A DNA stretch of 42,513 nt from an uncultured Methylobacillus sp. (GCA_946481235.1 CAMLME010000003.1:1-42513), one strand, 5' to 3'. Positions 17,075-25,843 are shown, counted from the first letter of the stretch. Made by a program: numbers and translations. Notes: generated from the sequence alone by a model not told the origin.

Positions 17075-17593
17075 ATGAACAAGTTTTTTGCAGCACTGCT
17101 TATGACCGCCCTGTTGCCGGCCACCACTTCGGCAGCAATCGACGAAACCCTGCGCATCAAGGAAACGATCGAGATCAACGCTCCTGCCGATGCCGTATGG
17201 GCAAAAGTTGGTAATTTCAATGACATGAGCTGGCACCCGGCCATCGCCAAGACCGAACTTACCAGCGGCAACAACAATGAAGTCGGCGCCACACGCACGC
17301 TGACGCTGCCGGATGGCGGAACCGTGAAGGAAGTTCTGGTTGCCTATGACAAGGACGGCATGACGATGAAATACGACATCACCGAATCCGTGCTGCCGGT
17401 GCGCGAGTACAGCGCAACCATCCTGGTGAAAGCTGCTGACGGCAAGACCACCGTCACCTGGCGCAGCATGTTCAAGCGCAAGGATCCGGCCAACCCTGGT
17501 GCTCCCGGCCAGGATGACAAGGCTGCCAAGGAAGCGATTACCGGCATTTTCAAGTCCGGCCTTGAGAACCTGAAGAAGATTTCCGAGAAGTAA
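17075..17593 (+). CDS. MxaD-like periplasmic SRPBCC-family protein
   Basis: 172 residues with a signal peptide (MNKFFAALLMTALLPATTSA) followed by a START/polyketide-cyclase-like fold (SRPBCC: IDETLRIKETIEINAPADAVWAKVGNFNDMSWHPAI). In methylotrophs the MxaD proteins of this fold support methanol oxidation, apparently by aiding electron transfer from methanol dehydrogenase to cytochrome cL. No other mxa or xox genes are in view, so this assignment rests on fold, length, export signal and organism context. The start is ATG 17075 with GAGG six bases upstream. A perfect-register hairpin (17602-17624) follows the stop. Confidence 0.75.
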   Translation: MNKFFAALLMTALLPATTSAAIDETLRIKETIEINAPADAVWAKVGNFNDMSWHPAIAKTELTSGNNNEVGATRTLTLPDGGTVKEVLVAYDKDGMTMKYDITESVLPVREYSATILVKAADGKTTVTWRSMFKRKDPANPGAPGQDDKAAKEAITGIFKSGLENLKKISEK

Positions 17594-17601
17594 GCTATTC
17601 C

Positions 17602-17624
17602 GGGTGGGCAGTTCTTGTCCACCC
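17602..17624 (+). terminator. Hairpin between the MxaD-like gene and the MFS gene
   Basis: GGGTGGGCA and TGTCCACCC form a 9-bp stem with one mismatch and a 5-nt loop. There is no U-tract, so it may be a processing or pause site rather than a true terminator. Confidence 0.4.
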
Positions 17625-17647
17625 TATACATCCATCCAGACAACTCC

Positions 17648-18916
17648 GTGTCGACAAAACCTTCCACCACCCGCATCGCCCTCGCGAGTTTTATCGGCAC
17701 CGCCATCGAGTTCTACGATTTCTATATCTACGGCATGGCCGCCGCGCTGGTGATCGGGCCGGTGTTTTTCCCGCAGAGCGATCCTGCTGCACAGGCCTTG
17801 AACGCATTTCTCACGTTCGGTGTCGCTTTTCTCGCGCGTCCATTGGGTGCAGCATTGTTCGGGCATTTCGGCGACCGCATCGGGCGCAAGGCGACGCTGG
17901 TTGCTTCGCTCCTGGTGATGGGCATTTCCACGATGCTGATCGGCGTGTTGCCGGGCTACGACATGATAGGCTGGCTCGCGCCTGCCTTGCTGTGCCTGTT
18001 GCGCTTCGGACAGGGAATCGGCTTGGGCGGGGAGTGGGGCGGTGCAGCGCTGCTGGCGACGGAGCACGCGCCGGAAGGCAAGCGCGGCTGGTTCGGAATG
18101 TTCCCACAACTCGGGCCGCCGGTCGGCTTCCTGTTTGCCACCGGCAGTTTCCTGCTGCTGGCGCATTTTCTCGACGATGCGCAATTCCGTGATTGGGGCT
18201 GGCGCATTCCTTTCCTCGCCAGCGCGCTGCTGGTGATGGTGGGGCTGTATGTGCGACTGAAACTGTCCGAGACGCCGGTTTTTGCGCGCGCCTTGCAACA
18301 GCAAACCAGGGTGCGTTTGCCTCTGCTGGAAATGTTGCGAAACCACGCGCTTCCTTTATTGCTAGGCGCACTGGCGATGGTCGTTTGTTATGCGCTGTTC
18401 TACATTTCGACGGTCTTCTCGCTTAGCTACGGCACGGCCACGCTTAAGATTCCGCGCGAGCAATTCCTGGCCATGCTATGCGTTGCCGTGCTGTTCATGG
18501 CGGCTGCTACCCCGTTTGCCGCGTGGGCGGGCGACCGCTATGGACGGCGCCCGATACTGATGGCGGCCAGTTCCGCCGCGCTATTGTCCGGCTTCCTGTT
18601 GGCACCGATGCTGGAAGGGGGATCAATTCCGCTGATCACAGCCTTTTTGTCGCTGGAACTCTTCCTGATGGGGGCCGCTTTTGCCCCGATGGGCGCCTTG
18701 CTTCCGGAGTTGTTCCCGGCGGGCGTTCGTTACACCGGAGCCGGAGCAGCCTACAATCTGGGCGGCATACTCGGCGCATCCTTCGCGCCATATATCGCGC
18801 AGAAACTCGTGGCTTACGGTGGGCTGCCGTGGGTGGGTGGCTATATCTCCGTGGCTGCGGCAATCAGCCTGGGGGCGGTAATACTGATGCGCGAGACGCG
18901 CAAAGTCGATTTCTAA
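17648..18916 (+). CDS. MFS metabolite:H+ symporter (ProP/ShiA/KgtP group)
   Basis: About 422 residues with twelve predicted membrane helices. It opens ALASFIGTAIEFYDFYIYGMAAAL, the family signature of the metabolite/H+ symporters. The loop 2-3 motif GHFGDRIGRKATL and its second-half counterpart AGDRYGRRPIL are present, as is the GQGIGLGGEWGGAALLATEHAPEGKRG stretch. It should import a small charged or zwitterionic metabolite (dicarboxylate, shikimate, betaine or similar); the actual substrate is not readable. GTG 17648 is preferred because it puts the N-terminus at the family's usual place. A TTG at 17615 is in frame but lies inside the 17602-17624 hairpin. Its stop overlaps the convergent methylase stop (CTAA). 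Confidence 0.87.
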   Translation: MSTKPSTTRIALASFIGTAIEFYDFYIYGMAAALVIGPVFFPQSDPAAQALNAFLTFGVAFLARPLGAALFGHFGDRIGRKATLVASLLVMGISTMLIGVLPGYDMIGWLAPALLCLLRFGQGIGLGGEWGGAALLATEHAPEGKRGWFGMFPQLGPPVGFLFATGSFLLLAHFLDDAQFRDWGWRIPFLASALLVMVGLYVRLKLSETPVFARALQQQTRVRLPLLEMLRNHALPLLLGALAMVVCYALFYISTVFSLSYGTATLKIPREQFLAMLCVAVLFMAAATPFAAWAGDRYGRRPILMAASSAALLSGFLLAPMLEGGSIPLITAFLSLELFLMGAAFAPMGALLPELFPAGVRYTGAGAAYNLGGILGASFAPYIAQKLVAYGGLPWVGGYISVAAAISLGAVILMRETRKVDF

Positions 18917-19623
18917 GCCAGCAACAAGAACACCGTCGGCTTCTTGTGCAAATCCGGAAGCGATGTATTTTTCCAGTCCGCGATCCGTTTAGTCACTATC
19001 AACTCATCCTCCAGACTGACGTTGCACGCTATGCATAGTCGTGTTTCCCCATTGCAGCTGGCGAGGATGTCTTCCAATAAGTGCTGGTTGCGGTACGGCG
19101 TTTCGATGAAAATCTGCGTCTCGCGGTTTTTGCGTGAGGTTTGTTCGATTTCCCGCAGTTTTTGTACGCGTGCAGCCTTCTCGCTCGGGATATAGCCAAG
19201 AAAGGTAAAGCGTTGGCCGTCCAATCCGGAAGCCATCAAGCCCAGCAAGATGGAGGAGGGGCCGACCAGCGGCGCGACGCGGATGCCCTTGCGGTGTGCA
19301 AGTGCGGCCAGCTTGGCGCCGGGATCGGCCACGCCGGGGCAGCCGGCTTCCGACATCAACCCAATGTCGCGACCTTCCAGCAGCGGGGCCAGCAAGGCTG
19401 GCAACTCCTGGTCCGTGGTGTGTTCGTTGAGCGTCAGCATCACCAGCTCGCGCACGGGCTTGTGCGTCTTGATCGCGCCCAGAAAGCGCCGCGCAGTCTT
19501 CTCATTTTCAACAACGAAGGTATCGAGCTTTTGCGTGATGCTCACCACGTCCGGCGGCAAGGCTTTCTGGATAAGGTCATCGCCCAGCGTGACCGGAATC
19601 AGGTACAGCGTTCCCAGCCTCAA
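18913..19623 (-). CDS. RsmI-like SAM-dependent methyltransferase (tetrapyrrole-methylase fold)
   Basis: 236 residues from TTG 19623, which overlaps the stop of the upstream gene (ATATTGAGG) and has AGGTG five bases before. It reads RLGTLYLIPVTLGDD, then LMSEAGCPGVADPGAKLAALAHRKGIRVAPLVGPSSILLGLMASGLDG, the characteristic core of the RsmI/YraL family, and FIETPYRN. RsmI 2'-O-methylates C1402 of 16S rRNA. This short version lacks the C-terminal part of true RsmI and belongs to a beta/gammaproteobacterial subfamily whose substrate is not established, so rRNA methylation is not certain. The frame is open to 19686, but only the TTG gives a family-like N-terminus. Confidence 0.85.
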   Translation of the reverse strand: MRLGTLYLIPVTLGDDLIQKALPPDVVSITQKLDTFVVENEKTARRFLGAIKTHKPVRELVMLTLNEHTTDQELPALLAPLLEGRDIGLMSEAGCPGVADPGAKLAALAHRKGIRVAPLVGPSSILLGLMASGLDGQRFTFLGYIPSEKAARVQKLREIEQTSRKNRETQIFIETPYRNQHLLEDILASCNGETRLCIACNVSLEDELIVTKRIADWKNTSLPDLHKKPTVFLLLA

Positions 19624-21053
19624 TATTTCACCTGCACGCGGTAAGTTAGTGTGGTCTTGCCTTCGGCTGGGATGTCGATGCGCCATACCGCGGTGTTGCT
19701 GGCGGCTTTTTCATACGCATGGCTGGACTTGATGATTTTCCAGTCGGCCGGAATGGGCTCCTGCACGGTAACAGTGACGGCCTCTTTCTTGGCGTTCTTC
19801 AGCACGATTTCATAGGCGCTTTCGAACATCGTGGTGCCCTTGGTGGGATTGGGAAGTTTCTTGAAATCAGTCTGCTTCTTGTCCGCCGTGACGTCGAAAG
19901 CTTCGCCCAGCTTGAGGCGCACTTTCTCGTTCTTGGGCGTATGGTCGATGCTGTCCTCGCCGACGAATTGGGCGTTGCCGGCGCCATCCTTTTTATAGAC
20001 GCGGATGATGCCCTTGGGCAGCGGCATGCCGAGACGCGCGCTTTCCTTGTTGTCGAACTCGACGAACACGCCGACCTTCATCTTCTGGCCCAATTCGCCG
20101 TAGCTGGAGCTGTAGTAATAGTCTGCACCGCGTAGCAGCAATTCCTTGCGTACCGGCACCTGGCTGGCTGCGAGCAGTGAAACCTGCTTGGTCTGGTTTT
20201 CGGCGATCGTCGTGGGGCGATCCAGCGTGTAGAGGTGATATTCCAGCAGTGACTCTTCTGCCATCTGCGCTGCAGGGGCGGGCGCCATTTCCATCTTCGA
20301 CATGGCACGAACCAGGCGCCGCTCATCCTGCACCCGGTTGACATCGCCTGCCACCAGTTGCAACTTTGCGTTGCGATACGATGCACCGCTGGTGTTGGTC
20401 AGCGTCACCCAGCCCGAGAGATCCATCTTGTCGTCCGCGGGATTCAGTTCCGCAACGTAGTCCGCCTTCCAGCCCAATCCGCCGGACAGGTAGCTCAGTT
20501 CCACATCCTGCTGCGCCGCGCCGCTGTTGTTGAGCGACATCACCAGCGTCGGCCGGTCGCGCAGGTTGGCGGGCACGTCGCTATAGACGATACGCCCGGG
20601 AATGCCGGTTTCGATGCGGTCGCCCATCTTCAGCACGACACCATTGTTGGCGGCCAATACTTGCGCCTGTTCGGTAGTTTCGGCACCCGTCGCCGGATTA
20701 GTCTTGATGACGCCGACCGACTTGCCGACGAACTTCTCCAGCAGTTTCTGCGGTGTAAGGAGGTCGAAATCGAAGTTCTGCTCAATCACAGATAACTTGC
20801 CGGGACTGCTCAAACTGCGCAACAAGGCCGTTTCCGGGCGCATCTGCGCGCTGACATCGCGGAAGGCCAGTGTATTCTGCCCGCTGCCTAACTGGATTTT
20901 CCGTTGATCCTTCACCAATGCCAGGTTTTCGTTGTAGATGGTCACCGCGACACTTTTCTGGTCGTCAAGCGTGCTTCTGCTTTCCTCAGCCGCAACAGGT
21001 ATCGTCACGGCAAGGCCGGCAGCGACCAGGAGAGGGATGGAGCGCTTATTCAT
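19620..21053 (-). CDS. Exported DUF4139-domain protein
   Basis: 477 residues from ATG 21053, with AAGGA upstream and a signal peptide (MNKRSIPLLVAAGLAVTIPVAA-EE). The N-terminal VTIYNENLALVKDQRKI and the central LSYLSGGLGWKADYVAELN followed by WVTLTNTSGASYRNAKLQLVAGDVN are the typical pattern of DUF4139 proteins, which are beta-rich and presumed periplasmic or outer-membrane associated. The C-terminus (ITYRV-type PAEGKTTLTYRVQVKY) ends in an aromatic residue. Function is unknown for the family. It is co-directional with creD (103-bp gap with a strong hairpin), suggesting an envelope-stress role in the same regulon. The frame is open to 21179, but the upstream part has no start signal. Confidence 0.88.
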   Translation of the reverse strand: MNKRSIPLLVAAGLAVTIPVAAEESRSTLDDQKSVAVTIYNENLALVKDQRKIQLGSGQNTLAFRDVSAQMRPETALLRSLSSPGKLSVIEQNFDFDLLTPQKLLEKFVGKSVGVIKTNPATGAETTEQAQVLAANNGVVLKMGDRIETGIPGRIVYSDVPANLRDRPTLVMSLNNSGAAQQDVELSYLSGGLGWKADYVAELNPADDKMDLSGWVTLTNTSGASYRNAKLQLVAGDVNRVQDERRLVRAMSKMEMAPAPAAQMAEESLLEYHLYTLDRPTTIAENQTKQVSLLAASQVPVRKELLLRGADYYYSSSYGELGQKMKVGVFVEFDNKESARLGMPLPKGIIRVYKKDGAGNAQFVGEDSIDHTPKNEKVRLKLGEAFDVTADKKQTDFKKLPNPTKGTTMFESAYEIVLKNAKKEAVTVTVQEPIPADWKIIKSSHAYEKAASNTAVWRIDIPAEGKTTLTYRVQVKY

Positions 21054-21113
21054 GGGATTCCTTTCTTGTAGGCGCGAGGTGCACACAGCCGCTCGCATAT
21101 CGCTGCGACCATA

Positions 21114-21142
21114 CGCTGCACGACCGGTTCGACCGTGCAGCG
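21114..21142 (-). terminator. Strong hairpin between creD and the DUF4139 gene
   Basis: CGCTGCACG (21114-21122) and CGTGCAGCG (21134-21142) form a perfect 9-bp stem. The loop contains the self-complementary ACCGGT. No U-tract follows on either strand, so it may be a partial terminator, processing site or operator. Confidence 0.45.
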
Positions 21143-21156
21143 CAGTATCGCAAATC

Positions 21157-22485
21157 TCACACCGGATTAGAAGTGTCACTCAGGTGATACCAGTCCATAC
21201 GGCGCGTTAGCGTCATCACGGCGGCGAGTGCGGCGAAGAGGATCAATGAGCCCATCAGCAAGGCGTTGTCTTCCGATTGCAGCACGCCAAACAATACCGC
21301 ATAGAGCAGGGCGATGCCACCCGAGAACGCCAGTGCCGGCCGGGCACTATGCAACACTCCTGCAAGGTAAAAGCCTATCAGTAGCACGCAGGCGCTGCCG
21401 GAAGCAATATAGGCCGCGAGGAACGGCATATGCTCGGACAGGCTGATAATAAGCAGGAAAAACATTGCCATCGCCAGACCGACCAGCAGGTATTGCATGG
21501 GATGCATGCGCAGTCCGCGCAACACCTCAAACATGAAAAAAGCCGTGAACACGAGTACAACGAACATCAGGCCATATTTCACTGCACGCTCGGACATCAA
21601 GTAAATATTGACCGGATCGATGAATGCGACCGTAAACGCCTCGCCTTCAGCTTGCTGAATATTGCTGGCCGGGACGAAAGAATTCTTTGCCAGGCTGCTG
21701 ACCAGCCATTGTGCGTTGAACCCCTGCGCATCTACGGTCCTGCTACGTGGGAGGAAGCTGCCGCCGAAGGATGGATGAGGCCACGAGGACTTGAGCGCCA
21801 CTTCGGTCGTATTGCCCGAAGGCTGTACCGCCAGAGTGCTCGTACCCTGCAACTCGAGCGGAAAGCTGAAGTTGAAGGTCTGCGTCCGATTAATGTCGGG
21901 CACAGGCAATGGAACGTGCATGCCGTTGCCCTCCAGCGACGCAACACCTCCCGGTGAAAACTCGTGTGCCGTGCCGTTCAGTGTCAATAAAGGCGCATTG
22001 CGTATCCCGCGAGAATCGCTCACGCGCATCACGAAATAGGCGGCTTCAGGGATGATGTTTTCGATCTTGGCGTTCAACCCGTACGCGCGCGGCAGGGTGA
22101 AATTGCCGGAAATCTTGCTGTGCAAGTTGTACAGCTGCGCTTTGTAAATGCCTCGGCTGCGACTCTCGACATCGGCGTCTCCCGTAATTTTCAGTGTGTG
22201 CGGAGCCAGCACGGTTTCAAGCGGAAGCGATTCCACAATGCTGGTTTTTACGTGTCCCTTTTCATCCTTTTCCACCTTTTGTTCGCGCAATTTGTAGCGA
22301 ATGACCAGATACGGCCCGGACAAGGTCTGCGGTCTGGAGGCACTGCGTGCGATGTCCTCCTGCACGCTCTGCTGCAATGTCTTGCGCTCGAAAATCTTGG
22401 ACTCGATCATGCCCAGCGGTATCAGCAGAATCAGCGCCAGCAAGCCTATCATCAATATCTTGGAAAGCAGGGGATAACGATTCAT
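21157..22485 (-). CDS. creD: CreD inner-membrane protein
   Basis: 442 residues. One N-terminal membrane helix (MNRYPLLSKILMIGLLALILLIPLGMI) precedes a large periplasmic domain with SGPYLVIRYKLRE and LPLETVLAPHTLKITGDADVESRSRGIYKAQLYNL. Several helices from about residue 305 onward include YGLMFVVLVFTAFFMFEVLRGLRMHPMQYLLVGLAMAMFFLLIISLSEH. This is the CreD (Cet) family, the main output gene of the CreBC two-component system, linked with envelope integrity, colicin E2 tolerance and beta-lactam response in other bacteria. AAGGA precedes ATG 22485. It follows creB, creC and a YdjM-like gene in the same direction. Confidence 0.93.
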   Translation of the reverse strand: MNRYPLLSKILMIGLLALILLIPLGMIESKIFERKTLQQSVQEDIARSASRPQTLSGPYLVIRYKLREQKVEKDEKGHVKTSIVESLPLETVLAPHTLKITGDADVESRSRGIYKAQLYNLHSKISGNFTLPRAYGLNAKIENIIPEAAYFVMRVSDSRGIRNAPLLTLNGTAHEFSPGGVASLEGNGMHVPLPVPDINRTQTFNFSFPLELQGTSTLAVQPSGNTTEVALKSSWPHPSFGGSFLPRSRTVDAQGFNAQWLVSSLAKNSFVPASNIQQAEGEAFTVAFIDPVNIYLMSERAVKYGLMFVVLVFTAFFMFEVLRGLRMHPMQYLLVGLAMAMFFLLIISLSEHMPFLAAYIASGSACVLLIGFYLAGVLHSARPALAFSGGIALLYAVLFGVLQSEDNALLMGSLILFAALAAVMTLTRRMDWYHLSDTSNPV

Positions 22486-22518
22486 GGCAATTCCTTTTTT
22501 AAGTGTCGGTGTGTTTGG

Positions 22519-23025
22519 TCAAACGGTTCCGCGATGCCATGCGGCCCGCGTCAGTATCAGGGCCATCCCGGCCATGCCGACCAGTACGCAGCCCAAATGC
22601 ATAGGCAGCACCCATGCGTGCATCAAGAGCGGATTGGCATCCGTCAGTGGAGCAAACGGACGCATGTCGGCGTGCATGATCGCGTCCAGCAGCAGATGCG
22701 ACCCGGTGCCAAGCAGCGCTCCGCACCACGCCTGCAGCCAAGTCATGCTGAAACTCTCCTCATCGTTCCCACCGAGCCGCTCATATAACCGCCAACCGAC
22801 AGTGATGAACTGGCGTCCAATCAACGCCGAGCCCGCAGCGATCAGCAGCGCACCCGTCAACGTGTGCGAAAAACCATGCAGCGGAAACTCGATGCGCCAC
22901 ATGCGATATAGCGGTTCCACATCCATTGCCACATTGGCGAGGGTAAACATCGAAAAACTGAAGTGGCTTGGAATCAGCCCTTTGATGGCAAGGCCGGGGC
23001 CGAGGTGTAACGGTGTGAACGGCAT
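22519..23025 (-). CDS. YdjM-like inner-membrane (predicted metal-dependent hydrolase) protein
   Basis: 168 residues: MPFTPLHLGPGLAIKGL, then FTLANVAMDVEPLYRM, HGFSHTLTGALLIAA, GTGSHLLLDAIMHADMRPFAPL. The repeated His/Asp motifs embedded in membrane segments (HLGPG, D-x-EP, SHTLTG, SHLLLDAIMH-D) are those of the YdjM/DUF457 family of membrane-bound predicted hydrolases. It lies between creC and creD, an insertion into the classical cre order. AGGAG precedes ATG 23025 and overlaps the 3' arm of a 7-bp hairpin (23034-23058). The reaction is unknown. Confidence 0.82.
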   Translation of the reverse strand: MPFTPLHLGPGLAIKGLIPSHFSFSMFTLANVAMDVEPLYRMWRIEFPLHGFSHTLTGALLIAAGSALIGRQFITVGWRLYERLGGNDEESFSMTWLQAWCGALLGTGSHLLLDAIMHADMRPFAPLTDANPLLMHAWVLPMHLGCVLVGMAGMALILTRAAWHRGTV

Positions 23026-23033
23026 GATGTTCT

Positions 23034-23058
23034 CCTGCGGATTGAAGGAGACCGCAGG
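23034..23058 (-). promoter_or_regulatory. Leader hairpin overlapping the ribosome-binding site of the YdjM-like gene
   Basis: CCTGCGG and CCGCAGG pair around an 11-nt loop. On the minus strand the 3' arm runs directly into the AGGAGA ribosome site, which may be partly masked. Confidence 0.4.
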
Positions 23059-23116
23059 ATGCCGGAGCGGTGTGTGGAGAGAATGTAGTTGTGTGTGGTA
23101 GGGGTGAAGCGAACGT

Positions 23117-24544
23117 CTATTTTGTTGGCAGGCTCAGTCTAGCCACTGCGCCGCCTTCGTCGCTGTTGGCAAGAACAATATCACCACCATGCAGCAGCGC
23201 TACTTCCCGGACAAAGGGCAAACCCAGTCCCGTACTTTTCTGTTGCGTTGCCGGGCGAACGAGGGAGTAAAAACGCTCGAAAACGCGAGGCAGGGCAAAG
23301 TCTGGAATACCGGAACCTTGATCCCGAATGACGAGGGTATGCATGTTGTTGTTTGACTCTAGCGAGAGGGTGACCTTTCCGCCGTCTGGCGAGAAATCGA
23401 TGGCGTTATCCAGCAGATTGGAAAGTGCCTGGTGCAGCAGGAATTCTTCGCCCAGGACCCACGGATCCATGGGAATGCGGTTGTCGCAGGAAATATCGCG
23501 TTGCTGCATACGGATAGCGTGATCGGCGATAACGGTGTCGGCGAGTACATGCAGGTTGAGCGGTACCTGCTCTTCCAATTCCGTCCGGTGCTCGAGTTTG
23601 GCGAGTGCGAGCAACTTATCCAGCATGTCCTTGAGGCGTCGGCTTTGCTCACGGATGTTAGCGGTAAAGGTCGCGCGATCCTGCGGCGCCATGTTTTCAT
23701 CCAGCAGTTCAGCGGCACCGATCAGCGCGGTGAGAGGACTTTTCATTTCGTGTGCGAGGTGATGGACGTAGTTCTCAACGTATTCGCGGCCATCCAGCTT
23801 CTCGCGCATTTCGGTCAGTGCGCGACCAAGTTCCGCCAGCTCTCCACTGCCGAGATCGGGCAATTGTGCCTTATGCCCCGCACTGACTTCGCGTGCATAG
23901 TGCCGCAGCATGCCGACGGAACGCGTCAGCCACCAGGTGAACAGCAATCCGATCAGGAGCGCGCCGCCCATTAACCACCATCCGGCGCGTTCAATGCGCT
24001 GGCGGCTGCGATCGATGAATGGTTGCACGCTAAGCGTGGGCTTTGAGACGGCGAGCACGCCGACGAGTTGTCCGTCGAGCAGAATAGGCGCAGCGATGTG
24101 CATCACTGCGGTGTTGTCGTTGCCCGGAACTTGCCGCGTGCTGCGTACGCCATAGCGGCCTTGCAGGGTGAGATGGACATCGTTCCAGCGCGAATAATCC
24201 TTGCCAACCGCGATACCTTGCGAATCGTAGAGGACGATGCCCTTGATGTCGGTGATATACACGCGAAGATCGACGGAGTCCTTCTTGAAACCCCAAATGT
24301 CGGCATGCGGGTCGCGTTCCTGATAGCGCTGGAATGCAGCGGCGAAGCGTGCAGTATCAAGCTTGCCTGAAACCATGTCTTCGACCGCCAACTCCGCTAG
24401 CAGGTGGGCGGTATCGACCAGTGTTTCCTCCATGGTCTGGCGTACGCCGGGTTTGACTTCCTGCACAAAGCTGTTGAGCACGAACCATGCGGCGAGGCCG
24501 ACGATGAGAAAGTAGCCCAGCAACAGGCGCAGGCCGATGCTCAT
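23117..24544 (-). CDS. creC: CreC sensor histidine kinase
   Basis: 475 residues. TM1 is about 5-25 and TM2 about 188-207, bounding a periplasmic sensor domain with VYITDIKGIVLYDSQGIAVGKDYSRWNDV, the CreC signature. HAMP-like linker, then the phospho-acceptor H265 in HHLAHEMKSPLTAL. The N box is LSNLLDNAIDFSPDGG, G1 is IRDQGSGIPD and G2 is KSTGLGLPFVREV. It phosphorylates CreB, encoded 10 bp upstream in the same direction. In E. coli CreC responds to carbon source and growth conditions; the signal here is unknown. Confidence 0.95.
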   Translation of the reverse strand: MSIGLRLLLGYFLIVGLAAWFVLNSFVQEVKPGVRQTMEETLVDTAHLLAELAVEDMVSGKLDTARFAAAFQRYQERDPHADIWGFKKDSVDLRVYITDIKGIVLYDSQGIAVGKDYSRWNDVHLTLQGRYGVRSTRQVPGNDNTAVMHIAAPILLDGQLVGVLAVSKPTLSVQPFIDRSRQRIERAGWWLMGGALLIGLLFTWWLTRSVGMLRHYAREVSAGHKAQLPDLGSGELAELGRALTEMREKLDGREYVENYVHHLAHEMKSPLTALIGAAELLDENMAPQDRATFTANIREQSRRLKDMLDKLLALAKLEHRTELEEQVPLNLHVLADTVIADHAIRMQQRDISCDNRIPMDPWVLGEEFLLHQALSNLLDNAIDFSPDGGKVTLSLESNNNMHTLVIRDQGSGIPDFALPRVFERFYSLVRPATQQKSTGLGLPFVREVALLHGGDIVLANSDEGGAVARLSLPTK

Positions 24545-24554
24545 GCGAGACAGC

Positions 24555-25232
24555 TCATTTTATTGACTCATTCTGGATGCTGTAGCCCATGCCTCGATGA
24601 GTAACGATGGGATCGAAGTCGTCGCGCACGCCTTTCAGTTTGGCACGTAGCGTCTTGATATGCGTATCGACCGTGCGATCGGAGGTGTCCAGCGAATCGC
24701 GCCAGATGCGGTCCATCAGCGCTTCCCGCGCATGAATACGGCCCGGGTGGTCAAGCAGGGCTTGGAGCAACAGAAATTCGTAGCGCGTAAGATCGAGCAA
24801 CTGACCGGAATATCGGATGCGTGCCGCGGCAGTGTCGACCTCGAATGCCGGCCCGGTTGAAGGCGTAGCAACAGCGCGTCGCAGGCGCGCGCGCACGCGT
24901 GCGACAACTTCGCGGGGCGAAAAAGGCTTGGCGACATAATCATCCGCACCGATTTCAAGGCCGACGATACGATCGATTTCCTCGGTGCGTGCGGTGAGGA
25001 AAATGATAGGAAGATCGGTGAATGTGCGTGCCTGTCGGCAAACATCGAAGCCGCTTATATCGGGCAATCCAACGTCGAGTATTGCCAGCGCATATTGCCC
25101 GGTGCGCAGCTGCGTTAATCCCTCGCTGCCAAGAACGCAGTGATGTGGCACATAGCCTTCGCTTTTGAGTGCATAGATCAACGTATCCGCAATCGCGGAT
25201 TCGTCTTCTATGATGAGTATGGATTGCGCCAC
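24555..25232 (-). CDS. creB: CreB OmpR-family response regulator
   Basis: 225 residues. The receiver domain has the acidic pocket IIEDES, phospho-acceptor D53 in ILDVGLPD, T80 and K102 in VAKPFSPREV. The C-terminal winged helix has YEFLLLQALLDHPGRIHAREALMDRIW and DRTVDTHIKTLRAKL. Its partner is CreC. It probably activates the downstream creD unit. It lies 22 bp after the stop of maf in the same direction, so may be co-transcribed with it. No creA is visible. Confidence 0.95.
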   Translation of the reverse strand: MAQSILIIEDESAIADTLIYALKSEGYVPHHCVLGSEGLTQLRTGQYALAILDVGLPDISGFDVCRQARTFTDLPIIFLTARTEEIDRIVGLEIGADDYVAKPFSPREVVARVRARLRRAVATPSTGPAFEVDTAAARIRYSGQLLDLTRYEFLLLQALLDHPGRIHAREALMDRIWRDSLDTSDRTVDTHIKTLRAKLKGVRDDFDPIVTHRGMGYSIQNESIK

Positions 25233-25254
25233 GGCATTTTCTCCCTGAGCGGGA

Positions 25255-25836
25255 TTATATGACCGACACGCCTTCTTTTTGCAGCATGCTGATGAGCGAG
25301 ATCAGCGGCAATCCGATCAATGCATTCGGATCGTCGCCGCGCATGTACTCCATGAGCGCAATACCCAAGCCTTCGGACTTTGCGCTGCCGGCGCAGTGAT
25401 AGGGTTGTTCCAGGCGCAGGTAGTTCTCTATTTGCGCGTCGGTGAGCTGGCGGAAGCGGACTTCGTAAATCACATCTTCGGCCTGCATATTGCCGCTGGC
25501 AGCATTGAACAGGCACAGTGCGCTATGGAAGAACACGGTGCGGCCGCGCATCAATGTCAGCTGTTTTACGGCGTTGCCATGGGTGAGCGGTTTTCCGAGC
25601 TGCAATCCGTCCAAGGTAGCCACTTGGTCGCAGCCAATGACAAGGGCGTTGGGGTGAAGATCGCCAATCTTGCGCGCCTTGAGCTGCGCGAGACGCAGGG
25701 CGGTTTCTTCGGGTTTTTCATCGGGCAAGGGCGTTTCATCGACATCCGGTACGACGACGCTGAAAGAGAGCTGCAGACGTTCCAGCAATTCGCGGCGGTA
25801 GATGGAGGAGGAAGCAAGTATCAGTTGTGGTTTCAT
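25255..25836 (-). CDS. yceF: Maf-family nucleoside-triphosphate pyrophosphatase (YceF type)
   Basis: 193 residues: [46 protein letters not shown] (catalytic Asp), and [15 protein letters not shown]. These are the conserved Maf motifs, and the length and sequence type fit YceF (7-methyl-GTP pyrophosphatase), a house-cleaning enzyme. In E. coli yceF lies beside yceD-rpmF-plsX; here two pyruvate carboxylase genes separate them. No Shine-Dalgarno sequence is visible: a perfect 9-bp hairpin ends 8 nt before the ATG. Confidence 0.93.
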   Translation of the reverse strand: MKPQLILASSSIYRRELLERLQLSFSVVVPDVDETPLPDEKPEETALRLAQLKARKIGDLHPNALVIGCDQVATLDGLQLGKPLTHGNAVKQLTLMRGRTVFFHSALCLFNAASGNMQAEDVIYEVRFRQLTDAQIENYLRLEQPYHCAGSAKSEGLGIALMEYMRGDDPNALIGLPLISLISMLQKEGVSVI

Positions 25837-25843
25837 ACAGCAA

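Noticed and set aside
17615..17647. TTG start for the MFS transporter
   Set aside because: The TTG lies in the loop/arm of a hairpin and would add eleven residues not typical of the family; GTG 17648 fits better, though it also lacks a strong ribosome site.
23092..23108. CreB 'cre-tag' (TTCAC-N6-TTCAC) before the YdjM-like gene
   Set aside because: On the minus strand TTCACCCCTACCACAC matches only one half well; too weak to list as a site.
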